From NCBI RefSeq assembly GCF_006715485.1, contig NZ_VFNH01000001.1, positions 682,001-746,000 of the forward strand: a stretch of 64,000 nt of DNA. The letters are read 5' to 3'. Origin of the DNA: Herbaspirillum sp. SJZ107 (lineage in GTDB: Bacteria > Pseudomonadota > Gammaproteobacteria > Burkholderiales > Burkholderiaceae_D). Made by a program: the position numbers and the translations under genes. Positions 8,597 to 16,915 of the stretch are shown here, one piece after another (positions within the stretch are counted from its first letter, which is position 1; each line of letters begins with the position of its first letter). A model generated the notes under the pieces. It was not told where the DNA came from. It ran no database searches and saw only the letters and a list, made by a program, of their open reading frames with translations.

Positions 8597-10867
8597 ATGT
8601 CCTATCAAGTCCTCGCCCGCAAATACCGTCCCCGGAACTTCGAAACGCTGGTTGGCCAGGAGCACGTCGTCCGTGCCCTGACCCATGCGCTGCGCACCGG
8701 GCGGCTGCACCACGCCTATCTGTTCACCGGCACGCGCGGGGTGGGCAAGACCACCCTGTCGCGCATCCTGGCCAAGTCGCTCAACTGCGTCGGGCCGGAC
8801 GGGCAGGGCGGTATCACGGCCGAACCGTGCGGCCAATGCGAACCCTGCCGCGCGATCGACGCCGGCCGCTTCGTCGACTACGTCGAGATGGACGCGGCCT
8901 CGAACCGCGGCGTCGACGAGATGGCCCAGCTGCTGGAACAGGCGGTGTATGCGCCGAGCAATGCGCGCTTCAAGGTCTACATGATCGACGAGGTGCACAT
9001 GCTGACCAACCACGCCTTCAACGCCATGCTGAAGACGCTGGAAGAGCCGCCCGAGCACGTGAAGTTCATCCTGGCGACCACCGATCCGCAAAAGATCCCG
9101 GTCACCGTGCTGTCGCGCTGCCTGCAGTTCAACCTCAAGCAGATGCCGCCGGGCCACATCGTGGGCCACCTGGAAAACATCCTCGGCCAGGAAGGCGTCA
9201 GCTTCGAACAGCCGGCGCTGCGCCTGCTGGCCCAGGGCGCCCACGGTTCGATGCGCGATGCGCTGTCGCTGACCGACCAGGCGATCGCCTATGCCGCCGG
9301 TGCCGTCACGCTGGATGCGGTACAGGGCATGCTGGGTGCGCTCGACCAGTCCTACCTGATCCGCCTGCTCGATGCGCTGGCCAACCAGGACGGCGCCGAC
9401 CTGATGGCGGTGGCCGACGAGATGGCCAGCCGCAGCCTGTCGTATAACGGCGCGCTGCAGGACCTCGGCACGCTGCTGCACCGGATCGCGCTGGCGCAGA
9501 CGGTGCCGGCGGCGCTGCCGGACGACCTGCCCGAACTGGCCGATATCGGGCGCCTGGCCACGCTGTTCGATCCGCAGGAAGTGCAATTGTTCTACCAGAT
9601 CGCGGTGGTCGGCCGTAACGAGATCGGCCTGGCGCCGGACGAGTACGCGGGCTTCACGATGACGCTGCTGCGCATGCTGGCGTTCCGCCCGGGACAGGGT
9701 GGGGCCGAGCAGGTGGCCGCGCCGGCGCCGGCGGCACTGGCGCGCGCCATGCCGGCCGGCGGTGCCGCGAACGGCGGTGCGGGCCGTGCCGCCGCTGCGG
9801 CAGCCGCTGCCGCGGCCCAGCCGGCGCCTGGCCGTCCGGCCGCGCCGCCGGCCGCCGCCGCACATGCGCCGGCCGCCCAGCCGGCCCCCACGCCGGCTCC
9901 GGCAGGCGCGGCCCCGGCCATGACCTCGGCCCGCGCCGCCATCAATGCCGCGCTGGAAGCGGCGCGCGCCGCCGCGCGGTCGCCGGGCCAGCCCAAGCGT
10001 ACGCCGGCGGGTCCGCCGGATGCATCGGGGGCGGCTGCCGCAGCAGCGCAGCCGGCCGCGCCACCGCCTGCAGCACCGCCGGCACCCGCCGCTCCGGCCC
10101 GCCCGGCTGCCGCGGCGGCCTCGGCGCCCTGGGACAACGCACCCGGCGCCGGCGCCCGTCCGCAGCCGGACAGCCGCGCCGCCGAGAACCGCCCGATGCA
10201 GCCGCAGGCCATGGGCCGGGCGCCGCAGCCGCAAAGCCAGCACCAGGGCCAGCCGCAGGCACAGTCTCCGGGCGGTGCCCAGGCGTATGCGCGTGGCGGC
10301 GAACAGGCCGTGGCCGACGATGACGTGCCGTCCTGGGTCACCGAATTTTCCGACGACAGCGCCGTGGCTGCCGCCGCGCCGGCCGAGGCGCCCGCCGCCG
10401 TCAGTCCGCCGGTGCGCAACCCAGTCCCGGCCAGGGCGCCGCACGCCTACGTGGTGACGCCGGTGCCGGCGATCGGCTGGGACGGCAACTGGCCGGCGCT
10501 GGCTGCCGGCCTGCAGCTGCGCGGCGTGTCGCAGCAACTGGCGCTGCAGACCGAACTGATCGAATGCGTGGCCGAAGCCGGGTCCGCCACCTTCCGCCTG
10601 CGCGTGCCGGTCGATACCCTGCGCGCCAGCGGCAACAGCGAGAAACTGTGCGCGGCCCTGCAGGAATGCTTCCCGGCGGTGCGCGTGAACCTCGATACCG
10701 AGATCGGCCCGGTCTGGTATACCGCCAGCGCCGAAGCCAAGGCAAGGCGCGAACGGCTGCAGCAGGAAGCCGAAGCCGCGGTCGAAGCCGACCCGTTCGT
10801 GCAGGACATGGCACGCACCTTCGACGCCTTCGTGGTGCCGGGCTCGGTGCGTCCGATCGCGACCTGA
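8597..10867 (+). CDS. dnaX: DNA polymerase III subunits gamma and tau
   Basis: Clamp-loader ATPase of the replicative polymerase. The 756-residue protein has the AAA+ module at 1-360: Walker A GTRGVGKTT (about 45-53), four zinc cysteines (about 64-85, CGQCEPC), Walker B VYMIDEVHML and the SRC motif LSRCLQF. Residues about 375-600 are an Ala/Pro-rich low-complexity linker. The C-terminal tau domain (about 610-756) ends with a helical DnaE-binding-like tail. No A-rich slippery heptamer like E. coli's was noticed, so a short gamma by frameshifting is not predicted. It heads dnaX-ybaB-recR. Confidence 0.95.
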   Translation: MSYQVLARKYRPRNFETLVGQEHVVRALTHALRTGRLHHAYLFTGTRGVGKTTLSRILAKSLNCVGPDGQGGITAEPCGQCEPCRAIDAGRFVDYVEMDAASNRGVDEMAQLLEQAVYAPSNARFKVYMIDEVHMLTNHAFNAMLKTLEEPPEHVKFILATTDPQKIPVTVLSRCLQFNLKQMPPGHIVGHLENILGQEGVSFEQPALRLLAQGAHGSMRDALSLTDQAIAYAAGAVTLDAVQGMLGALDQSYLIRLLDALANQDGADLMAVADEMASRSLSYNGALQDLGTLLHRIALAQTVPAALPDDLPELADIGRLATLFDPQEVQLFYQIAVVGRNEIGLAPDEYAGFTMTLLRMLAFRPGQGGAEQVAAPAPAALARAMPAGGAANGGAGRAAAAAAAAAAQPAPGRPAAPPAAAAHAPAAQPAPTPAPAGAAPAMTSARAAINAALEAARAAARSPGQPKRTPAGPPDASGAAAAAAQPAAPPPAAPPAPAAPARPAAAAASAPWDNAPGAGARPQPDSRAAENRPMQPQAMGRAPQPQSQHQGQPQAQSPGGAQAYARGGEQAVADDDVPSWVTEFSDDSAVAAAAPAEAPAAVSPPVRNPVPARAPHAYVVTPVPAIGWDGNWPALAAGLQLRGVSQQLALQTELIECVAEAGSATFRLRVPVDTLRASGNSEKLCAALQECFPAVRVNLDTEIGPVWYTASAEAKARRERLQQEAEAAVEADPFVQDMARTFDAFVVPGSVRPIAT

Positions 10868-10918
10868 GCGGCCTGGCCGCACAACCTTTTCAACCATCCG
10901 TTTTTTGGAGAACACACC

Positions 10919-11245
10919 ATGATGAAGAACCAGCTCGCAGGCATGATGAAGCAGGTCCAGTCCATGCAGGACAACATGAAGAAGGCGCAAGAGCAGCTGG
11001 CCCTCATCGAAGTCGAGGGCCAGTCGGGCGCCGGCCTGGTCAAGGTCGTCATGACCTGCAAGAACGACGTCAAGCGCGTCACCATCGACCCGTCGCTGCT
11101 GGGCGACGACCGCGACATGCTGGAAGACCTGGTCGCGGCCGCGTTCAATGACGCCATTCGCAAGGCCGAGGCGACCACCCAGGAAAAGATGAGCGGCCTG
11201 ACCGCCGGCCTGCCGATTCCGCCCGGCTTCAAGATGCCGTTCTGA
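10919..11245 (+). CDS. ybaB: YbaB/EbfC family nucleoid-associated protein
   Basis: Small DNA-binding dimer, 108 residues, normally encoded between dnaX and recR as here. It shows the typical amphipathic N-terminal helix with many Met/Gln residues ([20 protein letters not shown]), the beta sheet [25 protein letters not shown], and the C-terminal helix ending [26 protein letters not shown] at 10902-10909 lies before the ATG. Two consecutive ATG codons (10919, 10922) make the exact start uncertain by one residue. recR starts 14 bases after its stop. Confidence 0.94.
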   Translation: MMKNQLAGMMKQVQSMQDNMKKAQEQLALIEVEGQSGAGLVKVVMTCKNDVKRVTIDPSLLGDDRDMLEDLVAAAFNDAIRKAEATTQEKMSGLTAGLPIPPGFKMPF

Positions 11246-11258
11246 GTCCGGAGCGCCC

Positions 11259-11849
11259 GTGTCCAAATCGCTCGACTTCCTGACCGAGGCCCTGCGCCGC
11301 CTGCCGGGCGTCGGACCGAAGTCGGCGCAGCGCATGGCCTTCCACCTGCTGCAGCATGACCGCGAAGGCGCGGCCATGCTGTCGCGCGCGCTGTACCAGG
11401 CCGTGGAGGCGGTCCACCACTGCGCGATGTGTAATACCTTCTCGGAAACCGAGGTGTGCGAACTGTGTGCGGACGAGAACCGCGACCGCGCGCTGCTGTG
11501 CGTGGTCGAGACGCCGGCCGACCAGATCATGATCGAGCAGACCCTGACCTTCAAGGGCCTGTACTTCATCCTGATGGGGCGGCTGTCGCCGCTGGACGGC
11601 ATCGGTCCCAAGGATTTGCACCTGGAAAAACTGGTGGGCCGCGCCACCGACGGCGCGGTCAAGGAAGTGGTGCTCGCCACCAACTTCACCAACGAGGGCG
11701 AGGCCACCGCCCACTACATCAGCGAGATGCTGAAGGCGCGCGGGCTGAAGGTCAGCCGCCTGGCGCGCGGCGTGCCCGTCGGCGGCGAACTCGAGTACGT
11801 GGACGCCGGCACCATCGCGCGCGCCATGCTCGATCGTCGCAGTGCATAA
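11259..11849 (+). CDS. recR: Recombination mediator protein RecR
   Basis: With RecO and RecF, RecR loads RecA at gapped DNA. The 196-residue protein has the N-terminal helix-hairpin-helix ([17 protein letters not shown]), a four-cysteine zinc finger ([16 protein letters not shown]) and a Toprim domain beginning [17 protein letters not shown], with the conserved [15 protein letters not shown] and [16 protein letters not shown] segments. The start codon is GTG (11259), preceded by CCGGAG. It is the last gene of the dnaX operon. Confidence 0.95.
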   Translation: MSKSLDFLTEALRRLPGVGPKSAQRMAFHLLQHDREGAAMLSRALYQAVEAVHHCAMCNTFSETEVCELCADENRDRALLCVVETPADQIMIEQTLTFKGLYFILMGRLSPLDGIGPKDLHLEKLVGRATDGAVKEVVLATNFTNEGEATAHYISEMLKARGLKVSRLARGVPVGGELEYVDAGTIARAMLDRRSA

Positions 11850-11980
11850 TGGGTCACCCACATGAGACCGCTTCGAGCATGTTGATGCGGTCTTGCTGAA
11901 GTGGCTGTTCCGGTTGATAGTGCGCAAACTGTGGACCAGTTCCACTGCTATCGTGGGTTTTATCGTGACCGGAACCCAGC

Positions 11981-13147
11981 ATGCATCTTGTCGACATCAC
12001 CATGTTTTACGCGGCTGAAGGCGGGGGCGTCAGCACCTACCTGAACGCCAAGGCACACTGGCTGGCGCGCCGCAGCCGTACCCAGAACACTGCCCTGCGG
12101 CACACCATCATGAGTCCCAACGTCGATACCTGCGACGATGGCGACGCCGCCCTGATCCGCATTCCCGCTGCTGGCTTGCCCGGCTTCCATGGCTATCGCA
12201 TGCCGCTGTCGGTGTCGGCGCCGGCGCGCTTGCTGGCCTCGGCACGGCCGGACCTGGTCGAGGCCGGCGATGCCGGCCATTGCGCCTGGGCCGCATTACG
12301 CATGCGCAAGGAGTACGACATCCCGGCCGTGGCCTTCTATCACTCCGACCTGCCCAGCCTGGTACAGCCGCGCCTGGGGCGCTGGATCGCGCGCGGCACC
12401 TGCCGCTATCTCGCCAACCTGTACCGCCAGTTCGACCTGGTGCTGGCGCCCAGCCGCGTGATGGTGCAGCAACTGGAATCGATCGGCGTGCATGGCGCCG
12501 TGCAGCAGCCGCTTGGTATCGACAGCGTCATCTTTCACCCCGAGCGGCGCGACGCCGCGCTGCGCGCGCAACTGGGTCTCGATCCGGACTGCCGCCTGCT
12601 GGTCTATGCCGGCCGCTTCACGCCGGAGAAAAAGCTCGACGTGCTGGTCGAGGCAGTCGGCAAGCTGGGCGCCCCCTACCACCTGCTGCTGGTCGGTGGC
12701 GGCGACGCGCTGCCCGAAGCGGTCGCGCCCGCGTCATGGATCACCCACCTCCCGTTCAAGCGCGACCAGCGCGAGCTGGCGCGCCTGCTGGCCAGCGCCG
12801 ACCTGCTGGTCCATCCGGGCGACGCCGAGACCTTCGGCCTGATCATCCTCGAAGCGATGGCCTGCGGCCTGCCGGTGGTGGCCGTCAACGGCGGTGGCGT
12901 GGCCGAGCTGGTTGACGCCGACACCGGCATCCTGGCGCAGCCCAACAGCGCGGACAGCCTGGCCGGCGCCATCGAGGCGATCTATGAAGGCGACATGGCG
13001 GCCATGGGCCAGGCGGCGCGGCGCAAGGCGGCCGGGCATTACGACTGGAACGCGATCCTGCCGCAGGTGCTGGGACGCTATGACCTGTTGCTGGCCGGCC
13101 ATCGGCTGGGGGCATTTTCCGGAGGGCGCGTCTGTGTCACGGATTGA
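11981..13147 (+). CDS. Glycosyltransferase family 4 (GT-B fold)
   Basis: Transfers a sugar from an activated donor to an unknown acceptor, probably in an envelope glycan or glycolipid. The 388-residue protein has the GT4 N-terminal pattern FYAAEGGGVSTYLNAKAHWL. The C-terminal donor-binding domain reads VYAGRFTPEKKLDVLVEA, LLLVGGGDALPE and the E-x7-E motif in DAETFGLIILEAMACGLPVVA. It overlaps the downstream DUF2334 deacetylase gene by 14 bases, so the two are probably co-translated and act on the same glycan. Sequences of this kind resemble sugar transferases of lipid glycosylation, but the acceptor is not deducible. Confidence 0.85.
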   Translation: MHLVDITMFYAAEGGGVSTYLNAKAHWLARRSRTQNTALRHTIMSPNVDTCDDGDAALIRIPAAGLPGFHGYRMPLSVSAPARLLASARPDLVEAGDAGHCAWAALRMRKEYDIPAVAFYHSDLPSLVQPRLGRWIARGTCRYLANLYRQFDLVLAPSRVMVQQLESIGVHGAVQQPLGIDSVIFHPERRDAALRAQLGLDPDCRLLVYAGRFTPEKKLDVLVEAVGKLGAPYHLLLVGGGDALPEAVAPASWITHLPFKRDQRELARLLASADLLVHPGDAETFGLIILEAMACGLPVVAVNGGGVAELVDADTGILAQPNSADSLAGAIEAIYEGDMAAMGQAARRKAAGHYDWNAILPQVLGRYDLLLAGHRLGAFSGGRVCVTD

Positions 13148-14045
13148 AACCTTGACGACGCCAGTGTCGGCGCAGGCGCAGCAGCCGTCCCTGCTGTGCG
13201 TATCGATCCACGACGTGGCGCCGGCCACCTGGCCCGACTGCCTGCGCCTGGTGGAGGCGATCCGCGCGGTGGCCGATATTCCGCTGACCTGGCTGGTGGT
13301 GCCGCATTACCACTTCCGGCCCGAACGGTCGGCGCAGATGGAAGCCTGCCTCGATGCCAGCCTGGCGCGCGGCGACGAGCTGTGCCTGCACGGCTACAGC
13401 CATCTCGACACCGAAGCGAACGGCGGCGGCCTGCGTGCACGTTTCCTGCGCAATGTGTACACGCAGCGCGAAGGGGAATTTGCGGCGCTCGACGAAGCCG
13501 AGGCGCGGCGCCGTCTCGAACTCGGCATGGCGTGGTTTGCCGAGCGCGGCTGGACCCCGCAGGGTTTCGTGCCGCCGGCCTGGCTGCTGGGGGAGGGGTC
13601 ATGGCAGGCGCTGCGCGCGTCCGGCCTGGTCTACACGACCACCTTCAGCCACTTCCATTGCCTGGAAAGCGGCAAGGCCGTGCTGTCGCCGTCGATGGTG
13701 TATGCGGCGCGCAACCGCAGCGGCCGCATCCTGTCGCCGCGTGTGGCCGATGCCACCGCAGCCATGCTGGCGCACAAACCGCTGGTGCGCTTCAGCCTCC
13801 ATCCGCCGGATGCGCGCTACCCGGAACTGGTGCGCCATATCCAGCAGGTGCTGAAGCGCCTGCTGGCGTCACGCGAGGCGGTGACCAAACTGGACTGCGC
13901 GCACCGCCTCGATGGCATACCGGGTGCAGCGGAGGCCGCGGATGCCGGCCTTACCAGCCACCCCAGAAGCCACCCCGCCAGCGGCCCGGATAGTAACCGC
14001 CAGGGCCATACGGTCCATAACGCTGCACTTCGTCCTTCGTGCTGA
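13134..14045 (+). CDS. DUF2334 / polysaccharide deacetylase-like protein
   Basis: Probable metal-dependent carbohydrate deacetylase of the NodB/DUF2334 superfamily. Visible motifs are the metal or base aspartate in SIHDVAPATW (about residue 24) and HGYSH (about 88), plus FVPPAWLLG and a late LHPPDARYPE. The start is GTG at 13134, with GGAGGG 7 bases upstream at 13121-13126; this start gives a 14-base overlap with the glycosyltransferase. The final 30 or so residues are low-complexity and run antisense through the end of a convergent lipoprotein gene, so the C-terminus may be a recent extension by stop loss. Confidence 0.8.
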   Translation: MSRIETLTTPVSAQAQQPSLLCVSIHDVAPATWPDCLRLVEAIRAVADIPLTWLVVPHYHFRPERSAQMEACLDASLARGDELCLHGYSHLDTEANGGGLRARFLRNVYTQREGEFAALDEAEARRRLELGMAWFAERGWTPQGFVPPAWLLGEGSWQALRASGLVYTTTFSHFHCLESGKAVLSPSMVYAARNRSGRILSPRVADATAAMLAHKPLVRFSLHPPDARYPELVRHIQQVLKRLLASREAVTKLDCAHRLDGIPGAAEAADAGLTSHPRSHPASGPDSNRQGHTVHNAALRPSC

Positions 14046-14244
14046 GGTTGACGATGCAGTTGCGCCAGGGATCGGACCCAGTGGCATAACCAAGCCGTGA
14101 ACAGGCCGGTCCGTAGACGGCCATCATCTGCTCGGCCTCGGCCTGCTTTTGCGCGGCGCGCTCCTGTGGCGTCGCGCAGCCGGTCAGTACCAGGGCAGGC
14201 AGCGCTACCAGTAGCGGACTCACGTATCGTATCAATGGACGCAT
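13951..14244 (-). CDS. Small lipoprotein, Gly/Tyr/Trp-rich C-terminus
   Basis: A 97-residue predicted outer-membrane or periplasmic lipoprotein. The signal ends with lipobox LVLTGC, and the mature part has a short charged helix (QERAAQKQAEAEQMM) and a region YGPACSRLGYATGSDPWRNCIVNL with two cysteines, followed by a Tyr/Gly/Trp tail (YGPGGYYPG, GGFWGGW). GGGAGG precedes the ATG at 14244. Its last 95 bases overlap the end of the convergent DUF2334 gene. No enzymatic motif is visible. Confidence 0.72.
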   Translation of the reverse strand: MRPLIRYVSPLLVALPALVLTGCATPQERAAQKQAEAEQMMAVYGPACSRLGYATGSDPWRNCIVNLSTKDEVQRYGPYGPGGYYPGRWRGGFWGGW

Positions 14245-14447
14245 AAAAACCTCCCTGGACAGGAATCGGAACACACATGCGTGTGTATATATGTGTTCAG
14301 CGTATGCCAGTGCAGGCGGGTTCGCAAGTCGGCGCCGGCCTCGACGTTGCGCGGGAATTTACCGACACGGCATAGCGGCTGCGCTAATATGGTTCTTCTG
14401 GCAATTTTCTGGGAAAATGCTGGTTTTTCCGATCAGGGGACGGGCCG

Positions 14448-16862
14448 ATGCCAAACCAGGGACGCGGACGTGGATGGGCGCGCTGGGGCGGGCGCCTGCT
14501 GTTACTCTTGCTGGCACTGCTGGTGCTGGCTTCGCTCGGTGCCTGGTTGACCCTGCGCGCCAGCCTGCCCCAGCTCGAGGGCACGCGCTCTGCGCCGCTG
14601 CTGTCGGCGCCGGTCACGGTGGCGCGCGATACCGACGGCGTGCCCATGATCAGCGGCGCCAGTCGCCTCGATCTGGCGTATGCCACCGGCTTCGTCCACG
14701 GCCAGGAGCGCTTTTTCCAGATGGACCTGCTGCGCCGCAGCGCCGCCGGCGAACTGGCCGAACTGTTCGGGCCGCGTGCGCTGCCGCTCGACCGCGCGCA
14801 CCGGCTGCACCGCTTCCGCGCCCGCGCCGCGGCTGCATTGCAGCACATGACGCCGGCGGAACGCGGTTTCATCGAACGCTACGTCGCCGGCGTCAACGAC
14901 GGCCTCGATGCGCTCGGCGCGCGGCCCTTCGAATACCTGTTGAATGGCGCCGCGCCGCGGCCGTGGACGGCGGCCGATTCGCTGCTGGTGGTGTGGGCGA
15001 TGTACCTCGATTTGCAGGGCAACCAGCCGTCGCGCGAACTGGCGCGCGGCTGGCTGGCGCGGCATCTCGACCCGGCCCAGCGTGCCTTCCTGCTGCCCGA
15101 AGGCAGCCGCTGGGATGCGCCGCTGGACGCGCCGGCACTGGCGCTGGCAACGGTCCCGATCCCGGCGACGGCGCCGGCCTGGTGGGGCCGCAAGGAGGCG
15201 GTGCCGGCGCGCCAGGTGGCCGGCATCGGCTTCACCGACGGGGTCGGCAGCAACAATTACGCGCTGGCCGGGTCGCGCACCGCGAGCGGGGCGGCGATCG
15301 TGTCCGACGACATGCACCTCGGCCTGCAATTACCCAACATCTGGTACCGGCTGGCGCTGCGCTTTCCTGACGAAGGCGGCGTGCAGCGGCGCCTGGTCGG
15401 GGTCAGCCTGCCGGGCGCGCCGCCGCTGGTCATCGTCGGCAGCAACGGCCGGGTGGCCTGGGCCTTCACCAACAGCTATGCCGACACCCTCGACCTGGTG
15501 CGGCTTCAGAAAGACCCTGCGCACGCGGGTAGCGTGCGTACGCCTTCGGGCTGGGAGACGCCGGCCGAGCATGTGGAGGCCATCCTGGTCAAGGGCCAGG
15601 CCGCCGAGCGCTTGGTGGTGCGCGAGACCAGCCTGGGGCCGATCCGCGATGCCGGCGGCGAACTGTACGCCGTGCACTGGGTGGCGCATTCACCCGACGC
15701 GCTGAACCTGAACCACCTGAAGCTGGAGCGCGCGGCCACGCTGGACGAGGCGCTGGACGCGGCGGCGGCGGACGGCATCCCGGCCCAGAACATCGTCGTC
15801 GGCGATGCGCGCGGCAACATCGGCTGGACCGTCGCCGGCGCGCTGCCGCGCCGTGCACAGGGCGGCACGAGCGTCTCTTTCCCGCTGGCGGCGGACGGCG
15901 CGGTGCCGACCTGGGACGGCTTCCTGGCCCCCCGCGATCACCCACGCGTGGTGAATCCGCCGGGCGGCCAGCTGGTGACCGCCAACAGCCGCCAGCTGGA
16001 CGGACCCGCGGCCACCATGCTGGGCGACGCCGGCTTCGACCTCGGCGCGCGCACGCGCCAGTTGCGCGACCGCCTGGCGCAGCTCGGGCCGAAGACCGAC
16101 GTAGCGGCGGCATTCGGCGCCGCCCTCGACGACCGCGCGCTGTACGTGGCCGAGTGGCGCCGGCGCGCGCTGGCCGCCCTCGACGACGCGGCCGTGGCCG
16201 GCCAGCCGCAGCGCCTCGAATTCAGGCGCCTGCTGCAGACCAGCTGGGACGGCCGCGCCAGCGTCGGATCGGTCGGCTACCGCCTGGCGCAGCAGTTCCG
16301 CTGGTCGCTGCACGACCTGCTGTTCGCCGGCGTCAACGCCGAGATGAAGACGCTCGACCCCAAGGCGACCATGCTGGCAGCGACCACGCGCTGGTCCGAC
16401 GTGGTGGCGCGTCTGCTGGACGAGCGGCCGGCGGCCTGGCTGCCGGCCGGCTACGCCAGTTGGCGCGACCTGGAGCTGGCCGCAGTCGACCGCACGATCA
16501 TGGAGGTGACGAGCGGCGGCGTGCCGCTGGCGCAGGCGACCTGGGGCCGCAAGAACACGGCCGCGATCGCGCATCCGTTCACGATGGCGCTGCCTTTCCT
16601 GGCGCGCTGGCTGGGTGCGCCGCCGGACCCGCTGCCGGGCGACGCCAACATGCCGCGCGTGGCCGGGCCGCGCTTCGGGCAATCGGAGCGGCTGACGGTG
16701 TCGCCGGGCAGGGAGGAGGAGGGCTTGTTCGACATGCCCGGGGGGCAGAGCGGGCATCCGCTGTCGCCGTTCTTCTTGAAGGGACACGCCGATTGGGTGC
16801 AGGGGAGGGCGAAGCCTTTGCTGCCGGGGACGGCGGTGTATACGTTGACGTTTTCGCGGTAG
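14448..16862 (+). CDS. Penicillin acylase family (Ntn hydrolase) precursor
   Basis: Exported amidohydrolase of the penicillin G acylase / acyl-homoserine lactone acylase family. It is made as one chain and should self-cleave into alpha and beta subunits. The 804-residue protein has a membrane or signal helix (about 15-35), the alpha-chain block VTVARDTDGVPMISG, and a GSNNY sequence at about 267-271, where the Ser would become the N-terminal nucleophile (the family usually reads GSNNW). Later motifs include NSYADTLDL. Such enzymes cleave beta-lactam side chains, AHLs or N-acyl peptides; the substrate is unknown. It appears monocistronic and is followed by an inverted repeat. Confidence 0.86.
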   Translation: MPNQGRGRGWARWGGRLLLLLLALLVLASLGAWLTLRASLPQLEGTRSAPLLSAPVTVARDTDGVPMISGASRLDLAYATGFVHGQERFFQMDLLRRSAAGELAELFGPRALPLDRAHRLHRFRARAAAALQHMTPAERGFIERYVAGVNDGLDALGARPFEYLLNGAAPRPWTAADSLLVVWAMYLDLQGNQPSRELARGWLARHLDPAQRAFLLPEGSRWDAPLDAPALALATVPIPATAPAWWGRKEAVPARQVAGIGFTDGVGSNNYALAGSRTASGAAIVSDDMHLGLQLPNIWYRLALRFPDEGGVQRRLVGVSLPGAPPLVIVGSNGRVAWAFTNSYADTLDLVRLQKDPAHAGSVRTPSGWETPAEHVEAILVKGQAAERLVVRETSLGPIRDAGGELYAVHWVAHSPDALNLNHLKLERAATLDEALDAAAADGIPAQNIVVGDARGNIGWTVAGALPRRAQGGTSVSFPLAADGAVPTWDGFLAPRDHPRVVNPPGGQLVTANSRQLDGPAATMLGDAGFDLGARTRQLRDRLAQLGPKTDVAAAFGAALDDRALYVAEWRRRALAALDDAAVAGQPQRLEFRRLLQTSWDGRASVGSVGYRLAQQFRWSLHDLLFAGVNAEMKTLDPKATMLAATTRWSDVVARLLDERPAAWLPAGYASWRDLELAAVDRTIMEVTSGGVPLAQATWGRKNTAAIAHPFTMALPFLARWLGAPPDPLPGDANMPRVAGPRFGQSERLTVSPGREEEGLFDMPGGQSGHPLSPFFLKGHADWVQGRAKPLLPGTAVYTLTFSR

Positions 16863-16901
16863 TTACCGTCGTCCCTGCGGAGGCAGGGACGACGGGGTAA
16901 C
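16862..16901. repeat. REP-like inverted repeat between convergent genes
   Basis: The left arm, starting GTTACC and GTCGTCCCTGC, and the right arm, GCAGGGACGAC then GGTAAC, pair almost perfectly around GGAG, with a 2-base bulge. It sits between the acylase stop and the converging REC-GGDEF-EAL gene. It resembles other palindromes in the window (55.58-55.67 kb), suggesting a dispersed family; it could also terminate both transcripts although no T-run is present. Confidence 0.7.
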
Positions 16902-16915
16902 TGGGGTGACGGCGC

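Noticed and set aside
8597..10867. Programmed frameshift for a short gamma subunit
   Set aside because: I saw no A-rich slippery heptamer in the linker region, and the sequence there is GC-rich Ala/Pro coding.
8579..11707. Very long open frame antisense to dnaX-ybaB-recR
   Set aside because: It is a GC-rich shadow frame opposite a complete replication operon, with Arg/Gly/Ala-rich sequence and no domain.
12894..13133. N-terminal extension of the DUF2334 frame
   Set aside because: It lies wholly inside the glycosyltransferase gene in another frame, and a strong GGAGGG/GTG start exists at 13134.
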